In this document: one piece after another, positions 36,693 through 46,640 of the stretch
How positions within the stretch are numbered: the stretch's first letter is position 1
Layout of the letters: the number at the start of each line of letters is the position of its first letter
From: CAVSUZ01 sp963791885
GTDB lineage: Bacteria > Pseudomonadota > Alphaproteobacteria > Acetobacterales > Acetobacteraceae
Assembly: GCA_963791885.1 (NCBI GenBank)
Contig: CAWBUL010000006.1
Span: 62,001-126,000 of the forward strand
Direction: 5' to 3'
DNA: 64,000 bases
Notes under the pieces: generated by a model
Told to the model about the DNA's origin: nothing
Database searches by the model: none
Seen by the model: only the letters and a program-made list of their open reading frames with translations
Program-made: the position numbers and the translations under genes

Positions 36693-39647
36693 GTGGCGCG
36701 TCGACAATTGCTGACCGAGGAGGAACGCCGGCTACTGTTCGCCGTGCCGAGCGTTTCGGACGCGCTGACGCGTCTCTACAGCCTCACTCGATCGGATCGG
36801 GAGCTCTTGGCTGCGCGCCGTGGCAATGCGAACCGGCTGGGCTTCGCCGTGCAGCTCGCGCTGCTGCGGCATCCCGGTGTGGGCCTGGCCCATATGGAGG
36901 AGCCGGTCGGTTCACTTGTCGCCTGGCTGGCAGAGCACCTCGACATTCCCGTCGCAGCATTCGTGAAGTACGCCAATCGAACGCAGACCATGACCGATCA
37001 TGCGCGCATCCTGGCCGCGGCCCTTGAATTGCGGCCGGCTAGCGCCGTCGACCTGCCGTTCATGATCGAAGCCGCTGCGCAATCGGCATGGAGCACCGAT
37101 CGCGGCCATCCGATCGCCGCCGGCGTGATCGCGGCGTTGCGCGCCGAGAAGGTGATCCTGCCGGCGCCGGCAGTAATCGAACGCGCGGCAATGGCCGGCC
37201 GAGCCCGTGCGCGCAAGCGTGCCGCCGATGCGCTGCTGGCCGGCGCTTCGGAAGTCCAGCTTGCCAAGCTCGATCAATTGCTGGTCGTCGATCCGACGCT
37301 GAAGGCAAGCCGGTTCGCCTGGCTTCGCAATGCGCCGAGCTCGCCGAAGGCGGACCACGTCGGCCAACTGATCGAGCGACTGCGCTTCGTCCGCGAAATT
37401 GGGCTGTCCGCCGATGCCGCCACGCGGGTTCACGATAATCGCTTCCAGCAGTGGATACGCGAAGGTCGGATTTCCGAAGCTCACCAGGTCGGGCGCTATG
37501 CCGCGCACCGGCGGCGAGCAATCCTGGCCGCCAACATCATCGACCTCGAAGCTCGCCTGACGGATGCGCTGCTGGACATGACGGACAAGCTGATCGGCGG
37601 ATTGTTCGCTCGTGCACGGAAGGGGAAGGAGCGGCGCTACATCGCAAGCACGCGAGACGTTGGCCGCCTGATGCAGTTATTCCACGGCACGATTGAAGCC
37701 CTGGAGACGGCCCAACAGGAGCAGCGGGACGGTTTCGCTGTCGTGGACGAGGTCGTCGGCTGGCCCAAGCTGCTGGGGGTTCGCGGCGAGTTGTGCATGC
37801 TTGCCGATCTTGCCGAGGAAGATCCGCTGCTCGGCGCCGCCGATCGCTACCGGACCTTGCGCAAGTTCGCGCCGGAACTGCTGGAGGCCTTGGAATTCAA
37901 GGCGGCGCGTAGCCACGACCCGACCCTGTCCGCGATCAAGCTGCTGCAGGAACTCAATCGCTCGGGTAAGCGTGATGTGCCGGCAGACGCACCCATGCCG
38001 TTTCGCAAGGAATGGAAGCGGTTGGTCACCGAGGACGGGCGCCCGAATCGGCGCCTCTAGGAGACCGCGGTGCTCGCGACGCTGCGCGACAGGCTGCGTT
38101 CCGGCGATGTTTGGGTCGAGCGATCGATAAATTATTGCCGCTTTGATAGCTACCTGCTGCCGCCGGCAGAAGTTCCCCCGATCGCTGCCAAACTGGGATT
38201 GCCGGTGACGGCCGACGAGTGGCTGGCCAAGCGTGGTGTCGAACTCGATCGACGCCTGCGGCGCTTCGGCCGCCGGCTCCGCCGTGGCGAACTCGAAGGC
38301 GTCGAATTGCGTGATGGACGGCTGCATGTCGCATCTGTGAAAGCTGCGACGCCGCCGGAAGCCGACGCACAGGCGGCGCGGATTGTCGCCATGCTGCCAC
38401 CCGCGCGCATCACCGAGATCATGCACGAGGTCAGTCGCGCGACCGGATTCGCCGCGGCGTTCACCAATCTCCGCACCGGCGAGCGCTGCGACAACGAGAA
38501 CGCGCTTTTGGCAACGGTCCTGGCGGACGCCACCAATCTCGGGCTGACGCGCATGGCCGCCGCGAGCCATGGGGTGACGCGTGACCAGCTAATCTGGACC
38601 GCCGACGCTTACATCCGCCCGGAGACTTACAAAGCGGGACTGGCCCGCATCATCGACGCGCATCACAGGCTGCCGATCGCCGCCATCTGGGGCGGCGGGA
38701 CCACCTCGTCATCCGACGGGCAGTTCTTCCGGTCCGCCAAGCGAGGCGATGCCGCCGGCGACGTGAATGCCCGCTATGGGCGCGATCCGGGGTTCAGCTT
38801 CTACACACATCTATCGGACCAGTTCGGGCCGTACAGCAGCGTCGTGATGTCGGCGACCAATCACGAAGCGCCATACGTGCTGGATGGGCTGCTGCACCAT
38901 GGCACGCAGCTGAACATTGGCACGCATTACACCGACACCGGTGGCGCTTCGGATCACGTGTTCATCCTCTGCGCCATGCTCGGCATTCTCTTTTGCCCGC
39001 GCCTGCGCGACCTGCCCGACCGCAAGCTGGCTTGCACCGAACCTGCCGGTCGCTATCCCGATCTGCAGCCGCTGATGGGGCGGCGGATCAAGGTCGACGT
39101 GGTACGCGAGCACTGGGACGAAGTAGTACGTCTGGTCGCCTCGCTCTATGCCGGGGCCGTTGCGCCCTCCGTCATGCTGAAGAAGCTCGCGGCGTATCGG
39201 CGGCAGAATCAGCTCGACCTGGCTCTGCAGGAGCTCGGTCGAATCCAGCGGACCCTGTTCATGCTCGATTGGCTGGAAAGTTCGGAGCTACGCCGGCGCT
39301 GTCACGCCGGGCTGAACAAGAGTGAGCAGCGGCACTTCCTGGCTCAGGAAATTTGCACCTTCAACCAGGGCCGGATCGCCGAGCGCGATGCCGAGGCGCA
39401 GCAGTTCCGCGCTTCGGGGCTGAACCTCGTGATCGCCGCCATCGTCTACTGGAATTCGACCTACATCTCCGACGCCGTGACGCATCTGCGGGCCCGGGAG
39501 AGTGTGGATGACGCGCTGTTGGTCCACACCACGCCGCTCACCTGGGAACACATCGGCTTCTCGGGCGACTTCCTGTGGGAGCGTGCCGCTGCCGCTGCAA
39601 GCAAGCGCCGGCCTCTGAATCTACGCGGCGTGCGCGAGGCGGCATGA
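36693..39647 (+). pseudogene. tnpA: Tn3-family transposase with an in-frame amber codon
   Basis: The frame starts MARRQLLTEEERRLLFAVPS (GTG). It runs 455 codons to DGRPNRRL, meets a TAG at 38058-38060, and goes on in the same frame with ETAVLATLRDRLRSGDVWVE to 39647. Homologues have RRLYETAVL, so a Tyr codon has become TAG. The C-terminal part holds FTNLRTGERCDNENALLATV, TADAYIRPETYKAGLARIID and NLVIAAIVYWNSTYISDAV with the DDE residues. Everything else in the ~985-residue enzyme looks normal. Confidence 0.9.
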
Positions 39648-39710
39648 TATGGCAGTTCGCGAAAAGTTCGCCCTTAGCGTTGTTTATCTAACAACCGACG
39701 CTATGACCTC

Positions 39711-42700
39711 AATTGGACGATCTGGGAACAGCATGTCGGCTTCAGCGAGGCCGTGCACCGCCTCGCGGCCGATGCCGGGATCACGGTCGCAGGTGACAGC
39801 CAGGCGCCCGATCCAGCGGCACGGGCGGCACGGGAGCGCGCGTTCCGGGAACGGGAGCGGGAGCGGCGGGAGGCGGAGGAAGCCGACGAAGCGAGGCGCA
39901 TCGCCATCGCCCGCCGCTACTGGGCGCAATCGGAACCGCTGCGCGGCACGCTGGGCGAGCGGTACCTAGTCGAGACGCGCAACATCGCCCGGACGGAATG
40001 CGGCTGGCCGGATGACGTCGTTCGATATCATCGCCCGAGCCGCAGTCTGATCCTGGCGCTGACGCTGCCGGACGGTGCCGTGCAGGCGGTGCAGCGCGTG
40101 CTGCTGAGCCGGGATGCCCAGAACCTACGGCGCCCCGACGGCAAGAAGCTCAAGCCGACACGCGGCCTCATGGACGGCGCGGCCGTGCGGCTGGCGGGGC
40201 ATGCCGGCATTGTTGACCAGAATGTCGAGCCGCTGCTGCTCGCGGAAGGACCGGAAACCGGGCTGGCCTTATGGACCGCGACGGGGTGCGAAACCTGGAT
40301 CGTGGCGGGATCGCTGGCGCGCTTTACGCCTCCGGCCGACCGGCTGGTGGTGGTCTGCCGCGATGATGATGCACATGGATCGCCCGCCGACCGGCTGTTC
40401 GCGGCCACATGCGAACGGTGGCGCGGCGAGGGGCTGTCCGTGGTGGTGGCCTCGCCCTGGGCGGAACCGCGCGGGGATAAGTCGGACTTCAACGATGTTC
40501 TGCAGGAGCAGGGATCCGATGCGGTTCGCGCGCGGATCGAGGCCGTGCTGGCGGAGAGGGACAGATTTTTTCCCGCCCAAAAAATCGACGACGTAAGCCC
40601 TCTACAGCACGCTTCCGCAATTGAGCCCGCGACCCGCCCGAATTGCACGATCGATCAGGTGCGGGCCGTGATGGAGGCGGAGCTGCCGGAGCATCTGACC
40701 GGCCACGGCCCCGCCCATGTGCTGAACAATGCCGACACCGGAAGCGGCAAATCGAAATCGTGGTTGGAGGCTATCGCGCCGCTGATCCTGGCACGCCGGG
40801 CGGAGCGAAAGCGGTTCATCGACAACTACCGCTATAGCCAGCACCCGCCCGCCTCACTTGTCGCAGCCGAACGCGCGGCCGACGTCGCAGGCCTCCGGCC
40901 GCTGCGGGCGTGCTACGCGGCCGATACGCATGGGCTGATCAAGCAGCACGTGGAGCTGGCCAAAGAGTTGGGCCTGATTGCCGTGCACGATGCCGCGCTC
41001 GATCGCCCGCTCGATCCGACCAACAAGGGCGGCCCGAGCGCATGCACACAGCCCGACCGGCTGAAACACACCGCCATGGCAGGGGAGCCGACACGGCTGC
41101 ACGCCTGTGGTGGTTCCGATGCCTCCGTGCCGCAGTGCCCGGACCGCGTCGGCTGCCGGGCGTGGGGGCGTATCTTCGCCGTCCAGCATGCCGAGTTCGT
41201 CGGTATGCCGGTCGAGATGGCGATGGCGCACCATCTGCCCGAGGAGCTGCGCGGCTTCGCTTTCGTGCTGATCGATGAGCCGCCTGAGCGCGTGCTTGAG
41301 CCAGAGTTCGAACTGAAGCTCGAGCTGCTGTCAGACCGATTGTTCCAACAGTTCCCACTCTATGACGGCGAGGCCGTCGATCTCGAAGCGACCACCGAGG
41401 CGCAAGAGGCGTACACCAAGCTGCGGGCGGCGCTGAACAATGTGCGCGACGGATATTGGCCGAAGGACGCGATGGAAGCCGCGGGCTGTGACGCGGCCTT
41501 TTTCGAGCGCTTCGTCGCCCTGACGGCGATGCGTGACCGGCCAAGCGGCATCACCGCCGCCACACCCGACGAGGATCGGCTGTCGCTGGCGCGCATCAGC
41601 TTCCGCCGGCACGCACGCACGCTCTGCGGGTTCGGCCGCATGTCCCGCGCGATCATGGCGGGCGAGGAAAACACCGGCCGCATCGAGATCGAAGGGCTGG
41701 AAACCCGCGTGGCGCTGGTACGCCCACGCGCCAAGCTGAACCCGCACCTGCTGGCGGAAGGCGGGCGACTGATGATCGCCGGCGCGCGCCTGGCGCTCGA
41801 GGATGTGCGCCGCTGGGCCCCGGCCGTGCAGCCGATGGGTGTGGCGGCGATGATCCCGGACGCGCCGCATCAGACCGTGGTGCACATCCACCGTGGCGGT
41901 GTCGGTAAGGGAGGCTTCAAGCGGAAGGCCCGGCAGGATTGGGCGAAAGCGCTGGTGCAGCTCGAGGGCGATCCCACGCCGAAGGCAACCGGTGTGCTGG
42001 TCTACAAAGACCGGGAGGATCTGTTCACCGGCATGCCAGGCGTCGTCACCGGCCACCCTGGCGCCCTGGCGGGCAAGAACGACTGGAAGACCTGCACCAC
42101 CCTGTTCGGCTTCGGGGCGCAGTTCCTGTCACCGGTGGACGCAGCCGCGGCGGGTGCGCGGGCGACCGGAGAGCCGGTCCCGATCAAGCGTCCGGTGATG
42201 ACGCAGCGCGCGATCGCCATGCGCGACGGCCGCACGATGGCGGTCAGCGTGCCCGACTATGCCCATCCCGCCGCGGCCACGGCGAACCGCCACGTGCGGG
42301 ACTTCGATGTGCTGCAGGGACAGTACGGGCGCGGGCGCGGGGTGAACCGGACAGCGGCCGATCCGCTGCTGCTGATCGATGTCGGATCGCACGTGCCGCC
42401 CGAGGCGCGCTGGTCGATTTCCTGATCACGAGCCCCGAGCAATACGCGCCGGATCGGTTCGTGTGCATGGCTGCGACCGGGCTGATGATCGAGCACTCCC
42501 TCGCCCGCCACCATGCGCAGCCGGGGATCTATGAGAAGGCGTGGACGGGGGATAATGACAAACGGAACGAGGTCGGCGGCTTCATCGCAACCGCCTTGCG
42601 CGTGCTGTGCCCACCATGGCGCAACGGACCGCGCGAAGGATACGTCGTCGGCCGATACTGGGTCGCGGGCCATGCGCGCCGTGAGGCTGGCGTGCTGTTC

Positions 42701-42934
42701 GTCGCTCGCATGCGTGACCTGTCGCGGCACATGGCGGTGTTGCGGGAGGCCGGTGCGGTGGAGATCAAGGTCGAGCGGACGATCAAGCCGGCGCCGACCG
42801 TCGAGGAACTGACAATAAACCCGCAAAGAGAGGAACAAACGCCGGGTACAGTCAGTTCGATCGATCCGCCCGGGTCGGCCGGGGAAATTGGTGATGAGCT
42901 GCCCTGGCGTGTGGATCACCCGCCCGATGGGTGA
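39711..42934 (+). pseudogene. Toprim-domain primase/Fe-S helicase-like plasmid protein (copy B), 5' cut by Tn3 and frameshifted near the end
   Basis: The open frame enters directly from the Tn3 end (NWTIWEQHVGFSEAVHRLAA), a usual primase N-terminal segment; the first usable start is GTG 39753. A Toprim domain follows: LLLAEGPETGLALW near residue 161 and VVVCRDDDAHGSPADRL near 200. Next come Walker A NNADTGSGKSKSW near 330, four cysteines near 430, 451, 461 and 467 (C-x20-C-x9-C-x5-C), motif II VLIDEPPERV near 507, and motif VI LQGQYGRGRGVNRTAADP near 855. Near 42410 the frame shifts and continues ALVDFLITSPEQYAPDRF to the common tail DELPWRVDHPPDG at 42934. It is the fuller homologue of 1832-4009. 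Confidence 0.75.
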
Positions 42935-43003
42935 CAGATCGAACCAAACTCATTGCATTTTTGACGAAGTTTTCGGGAGACGGAGGGCGGAGCTTTGCCA
43001 CAA
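42905..43003 (+). repeat. Segment nearly identical to the 3' end of the other helicase copy
   Basis: About 95 bp around the stop codon (from CTGGCGTGTGGATCACCCGC to GGGCGGAGCTTTGCCACAAC) match the reverse complement of 1769-1861. The match includes the GTGA overlap and the beginning VTDRTKLIAFLTKFSG of a following frame. Outside this block similarity falls off. Confidence 0.9.
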
Positions 43004-43050
43004 CGCCCATGATCCGTATCACGCAGCCAAAAGCAGCGCTCGATCTCAGA

Positions 43051-43656
43051 TCAGGACTTGCGCTGGCGACGTAGCGCGCTGACTACGAGCAACCCTGCAC
43101 CAAGCAGCGCCATGGAGGCCGGCTCTGGTATGGGCGGCGGCAGAGCAGTGGTCGAGTCGTTGAACGAACCGTTGATCTGCGTGCCTGGGCCCGCGTTCTG
43201 CGTGTAAGCTGCAGAGTAGAAAATCGGCGTCGGGTCAAATACCGGACCTGATGTGTATGTCGTCTCGGTGATCGTACCCGAGGCCAGGATGCCGCGTGAA
43301 TGGGTACCCGCCTCGGATGACGTGACAGTCAAGCTCTCGGTGAACGTGCCCAGCGCCGTCGTGAAAGCCTTAACGAAGGTGGAACCCAGCAGGAGCGGCG
43401 TGGGCGTGGTCAGACTGAGCGTTTGACCCGAGACCAAACCGGTATTGTCTGTGACGATGGCAGTAACCACGAGCGGGCTGCCCGCTGTGATGGTGGTGGC
43501 AGTCGTCACGTCGCCTGTATCGGACACCAATAAGCCAGTCGGAACGAAGTTGAACGCGGTGTTGATCGGGATCGCCAAGGCAGGAGAGGCACTCAACGCG
43601 GCGGCGGCCACCCCGACAAGCAACGCATTTCGGATATTGCTGAGCCCCATCGCCAT
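43051..43656 (-). CDS. PEP-CTERM sorting-domain exported protein
   Basis: I chose the ATG at 43656 (MAMGLSNIRNALLVGVAAAA), which begins a signal peptide ending PALA. The mature part is Thr/Ser rich with beta-type pattern (TVTSSEAGTHSRGILASGTI). The C-terminus has the PEP-CTERM signal: IPEPASMALLGAGLLVVSAL followed by RRQRKS. Such proteins are sorted by exosortase and rhomboid-like systems and are often surface or matrix proteins. No exosortase is in the window. Confidence 0.9.
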   Translation of the reverse strand: MAMGLSNIRNALLVGVAAAALSASPALAIPINTAFNFVPTGLLVSDTGDVTTATTITAGSPLVVTAIVTDNTGLVSGQTLSLTTPTPLLLGSTFVKAFTTALGTFTESLTVTSSEAGTHSRGILASGTITETTYTSGPVFDPTPIFYSAAYTQNAGPGTQINGSFNDSTTALPPPIPEPASMALLGAGLLVVSALRRQRKS

Positions 43657-43780
43657 GACGTTGTGCTCCCCATAGGCAGTGCCGACCGGAAGGTTCTGCC
43701 TTAGATCACCTAGTGACCTTTCAACGACGACCCGCAAGCGCCCTCGGGTTGCGGGGACACAACTGAGCAAATATTGTATG

Positions 43781-43941
43781 ATAATCAACCGAGCGCGCGA
43801 GCGATGGTTAAATAAGGAACTTTTAGTTGCATACCATGCTCGAAGCGCACCCTATAATCAACCGAACGCGCGGGAGAGCGCGCGGGCGATGGTTAAATAA
43901 GAAACTCATGGTTGCACACCATGCTCAGATTGCATCCTACT
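43781..43941 (+). repeat. Imperfect tandem repeat upstream of the PEP-CTERM gene
   Basis: Two units starting ATAATCAACCGA (43781 and 43854) share GCGATGGTTAAATAAG, then a hairpin-like block (GTTGCATACCATGCTC / GTTGCACACCATGCTC). The second unit has an extra GC-rich insert. They may be regulatory sites or small structured transcripts. Confidence 0.6.
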
Positions 43942-44080
43942 GAACGCGATCACGTGTGCGGATGCAGAGGACTATTCGCTGTAATGTGCGCCTCGCGGAG
44001 CACTCTGCGGCAGTGTCGGGGTCAAGGCTTGATTCGCACGTTTTTGTGATGGTTGTTGGGCAAGGCGAAGTGCGGTCCTG

Positions 44081-44416
44081 ATGAACGCGGCAGAGGATCA
44101 CAGCGATGCGGATGCGCCTGATGATCTGTTCGTCGTGAGGATCGGTGCAGGCGGCCAGCGGGTGCGTCGGATGGTGCGCCAGATGTTGGCGTTCGAAGTC
44201 GTCGATGCGCTGGTCTTGCTGGACCACCAGGCCGCCCAGCTCGAGGGCGAGGCGCTGGCCGAGGTGGTGGCGAAGCGGGACCTGCTGCTGACGCTGATCC
44301 GGCTGCGTATGCCGCAGTGGACGGCAGACCTGCCGCTCGAGGAGGCGCTGCACCGCTACTGGCCGGGCGGGCTGGGACCGCGAAGATGGGAAGGAAAACA
44401 GGCCCCCGATCCGTGA
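44081..44416 (+). CDS. Hypothetical plasmid protein (111 aa)
   Basis: It reads MNAAEDHSDADAPDDLFVVR, then GGQRVRRMVRQMLAFEVVDA, LVLLDHQAAQLEGEALAEVV and KRDLLLTLIRLRMPQWTADL. It is mainly helical and acidic at the start. The end overlaps the terminator of the non-coding element copy B on the other strand, so the two are convergent. No family is recognised. Confidence 0.5.
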   Translation: MNAAEDHSDADAPDDLFVVRIGAGGQRVRRMVRQMLAFEVVDALVLLDHQAAQLEGEALAEVVAKRDLLLTLIRLRMPQWTADLPLEEALHRYWPGGLGPRRWEGKQAPDP

Positions 44417-44645
44417 GGACCGAGGGCCTGATGGGCGCGCGGCGGCTGCTGTGCCCTAACAGGGGCGGAGTGCCAGGTGCGTCGTCGGGTCCTGGCGTCC
44501 AAGAGAATTCGGCCGTCGGCAATAGAGAAATCAGGGCCGCCCCCGCTGAATTGCTGCGGCCTGAGGGCGGTATCCGTCGGGAGGGCGGGAAATACAGGGG
44601 GGTAGCCCTCTAACAGCCTGCAGGTCGGTTTTTTGGGTCTGTAGG
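44395..44645 (-). ncRNA. Conserved structured non-coding element, copy B (candidate RNA)
   Basis: Read on the minus strand, this matches 541-793 in order: GACCCAAAAAACCG, GGCTGTTAG, CAATTCAG, CTGATTTCTCTATTGCC, CCGAATTCTCTTGGACGCC, TGTTAGGGCACAGCAGCC, then the hairpin at 44399-44430 and TTTT. Indels between the copies exclude a shared protein. It lies between an RHH gene (45043-45741) and an exported-protein gene, as does copy A. Confidence 0.5.
44399..44430 (-). terminator. Rho-independent terminator of the copy B element
   Basis: The 14-bp stem CAGGCCCTCGGTCC paired with GGATCGGGGGCCTG has a 4-base loop and is followed by GTTTTCC on the minus strand. It corresponds to the terminator at 758-793. 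Confidence 0.8.
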
Positions 44646-44725
44646 GGGTCCTGGGGTCGGAACCGCCAAGGGCGGATCCAGATGGCACCGCCCGGCTGCC
44701 GTGGTGAGACAGCCGGGGTCAGCGG

Positions 44726-44960
44726 TCAGAGAGTTATCGACCTCTCAAAGGAGGTAGTTTCCTGAGCGTTGGGCATGGCCTCGAGATAGTCGAGCGCCCG
44801 ATGCAGCGCTTTTTGCCAGGGCAACTCGATGCTTCCGACCTTGTGCCTGTGGCGTCCGAGGCTGAGAAGCCAGGAGTTGCTTGTGGTCTCGTTCGTAAGT
44901 TCCGCAACGCCCTTGCTTCCCAGGGATATGAAAAACCGGGTCAGACGCGGTGCAGGTCAC
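44726..44960 (-). pseudogene. Possible gene remnant downstream of the RHH-domain gene
   Basis: A minus frame reads RLTRFFISLGSKGVAELTNE, then NSWLLSLGRHRHKVGSIELP, WQKALHRALDYLEAMPNAQE and TTSFERSITL before a stop at 44726. There is no ATG at its beginning, only an upstream TGA. The sequence resembles real protein but no family is recognised. Confidence 0.3.
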
Positions 44961-45042
44961 GGAACCGTGGAACCCCGCATCCCGGACGGGGTGGTTCGGA
45001 ACCATGCTGTAGCGGGCTTCCGCCCGGGGGCTTCTCGCTCGT

Positions 45043-45741
45043 CTAGTCTTGCCCACCTCCCCAAAGGGTTTGGAGGTCGGTCGCGGAAATGTAGAATTCC
45101 TCGGAGCTGAATGGGTTCTCTTTCTCAAGGTCGAGGACAACCCGTGCCACGCTGGCTTTGTCGAGCAGCCATTGCTCCCGGATCGTAGTGGTGCGGCCAG
45201 CGAGGGTGATCTCTGTATCCAGCCCGGTGATGAGCTTGTGCGCCGGCTGGGGCACCACGGACAGCGTTCCGCGCCGCTTCAAGCATTGTTCCATGCAGCG
45301 CATCGCCCACGCGTTGGCAGATAGCTTCTCCTCGGTCGAGGCGGCCTCGATCCGGTCTTTCAGCGATGCAGGCAGCCGAACATAGAGCGTTGCACCGGGT
45401 ATTTCCTCCGCCTCGGCCTCGGGCGGCTCGCCGAACACGTCATTGAGTATTTCCACCTGAAAGCCCCGGCCGTCCGTGACCCAGTGCCGGGCCTCGCTCT
45501 CGGTCAGCGGCTCGAAATCTTGGTGTACGATGTCGCGGAACTCGCCCTCGGCGTTTTGCCGCATGGTCTCAGTGTAGATGTATAGGAAAAACGCGCCGCC
45601 GCGGGTCTGGTAAAGCTGCAAGAGCCGGCTCCGGGCCGGATCTCCGGTATAGCGGTTGAAGTCCTGATCATCCTCCGCTTGGGCGATCAGGGTAGCCGTA
45701 TCGGTGTTGTAGGTGACCCCTTTGAAGACGCGCTTGGGCAT
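45043..45741 (-). CDS. Plasmid protein with C-terminal-half ribbon-helix-helix motif
   Basis: I chose the ATG at 45741 (MPKRVFKGVTYNTDTATLIA). The first half has GGAFFLYIYTETMRQNAEGE, a beta-type segment. Then EIPGATLYVRLPASLKDRIE with SANAWAMRCMEQCLKRR forms an RHH fold. The C-terminus contains KLITGLDTEITLAGRTTTIR and the end EEFYISATDLQTLWGGGQD. It is divergent from partition locus 2 and is followed, in its own direction, by the copy B element. A role as partition or copy-control DNA-binding protein is likely but unproved. Confidence 0.6.
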   Translation of the reverse strand: MPKRVFKGVTYNTDTATLIAQAEDDQDFNRYTGDPARSRLLQLYQTRGGAFFLYIYTETMRQNAEGEFRDIVHQDFEPLTESEARHWVTDGRGFQVEILNDVFGEPPEAEAEEIPGATLYVRLPASLKDRIEAASTEEKLSANAWAMRCMEQCLKRRGTLSVVPQPAHKLITGLDTEITLAGRTTTIREQWLLDKASVARVVLDLEKENPFSSEEFYISATDLQTLWGGGQD

Positions 45742-45929
45742 TGTGGCCTCACTCAGCTGCAAGCAACCTCGAAATTCAGTTGCAAGCACACACTGACAGT
45801 CATCAGCTTGCGAGTCAATTACTTACTTGCTAGCACATCACGGCCGCCGCCACGCCAGATGGTTGGATGATGGTGCGCAAACCTCAATCCGCTTGCGCGA
45901 ATCGGTGCCCATGATGGTAAGGGCCAATC
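45742..45929. promoter_or_regulatory. Divergent region between the RHH-domain gene and parA 2
   Basis: The spacer is AT-richer than its surroundings and holds repeated GCAAGC and TTACTTACTTGC-type words near 45778-45835. It is a candidate promoter and centromere site for partition locus 2. Confidence 0.35.
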
Positions 45930-46640
45930 GTGCCGCAAGGGCAGGAATGCCCGAGCGAGAGGGAGGCGCGATTGATCCTGACTGTGGGCCACACGAAGGG
46001 CGGGGTCGGCAAGACCACCCTCGCCTTCCTGCTGGCGGTGGCCCGGGCCCGTGAGGGCCGCGATGTGTGGCTCGTGGACGCGGACCCGCAGGGATCGGCC
46101 CTGACCGCGGCGACGATCCGGGCTGAAGCCGGACGGACGCCGGTGCTGGCGTGCAGCCAGTACACCTCGGCCTCTGCGCTCGGCTCCCAGGTGCGACGGC
46201 AGGCCGACAAGTTCCAGGATGTGGTTATCGACTGCGGTGCCCGGGATTCAGAGGCGCTGCGGATGGCCCTGGTGCTGGCCGATACCGTGCTTGTCCCGAT
46301 CCCGCCGCGTGGCATCGATGTCTGGGCAGTCGGGGCGATTGCGGCCCTGGTGGAGACCGCGAACGCTGCGCGCGGTCGATCGGTGCGGGCGCTCGCCGTG
46401 ATCAATCTGGCCGATCCAGGCATCAGCCAGGACAACGCGGATGCTGCCGCGACGCTGGCGGACTTTCCGGCCCTCGAGCTGGTCGAGGCGCCGCTTGTTC
46501 GCCGGAAGGCGTTCGCCAGCGCTGCCGCCCACGGGCTAGCGGTGGATGAGCTGAACCCTATCGATCCAAAGGCCGTCAGAGAGCTTTCCGACCTTGCGGC
46601 AATGGTGTTTGAACATGACAGCACGATGAGGACAGAATGA
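45930..46640 (+). CDS. parA: ParA-type partition ATPase (partition locus 2)
   Basis: Walker A is VGHTKGGVGKTTLAFLLAVA, Walker A' VWLVDADPQGSALTAA, and the Walker B-type strand DVVIDCGARDSEALRMALV, then TVLVPIPPRGIDVWAVG. The frame is intact (about 230 aa). The start is a GTG at 45930 or a later codon close to RLILTVGH. It overlaps the next RHH gene by four bases. Unlike locus 1, no frameshift is present, so this is likely the working partition system. Confidence 0.9.
   Translation: MPQGQECPSEREARLILTVGHTKGGVGKTTLAFLLAVARAREGRDVWLVDADPQGSALTAATIRAEAGRTPVLACSQYTSASALGSQVRRQADKFQDVVIDCGARDSEALRMALVLADTVLVPIPPRGIDVWAVGAIAALVETANAARGRSVRALAVINLADPGISQDNADAAATLADFPALELVEAPLVRRKAFASAAAHGLAVDELNPIDPKAVRELSDLAAMVFEHDSTMRTE

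Larger units (their letters stand above)
36175..39710 (+). mobile_element. Tn3-family transposon (3.5 kb)
   Basis: The 38-bp terminal repeats are AAGGTCAGAGCGTCGG... at 36175-36212 and its inverted partner GAGGTCATAGCGTCGG... at 39673-39710. Both end ACGCTAAG at the inner side, as usual for Tn3 ends, and differ at four positions. Similarity continues ~20 bp inward. Flanks CATAT and AATTG do not form a 5-bp duplication, so at least one side was rearranged after insertion. The cargo is limited to resolvase remains and tnpA. Confidence 0.9.
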
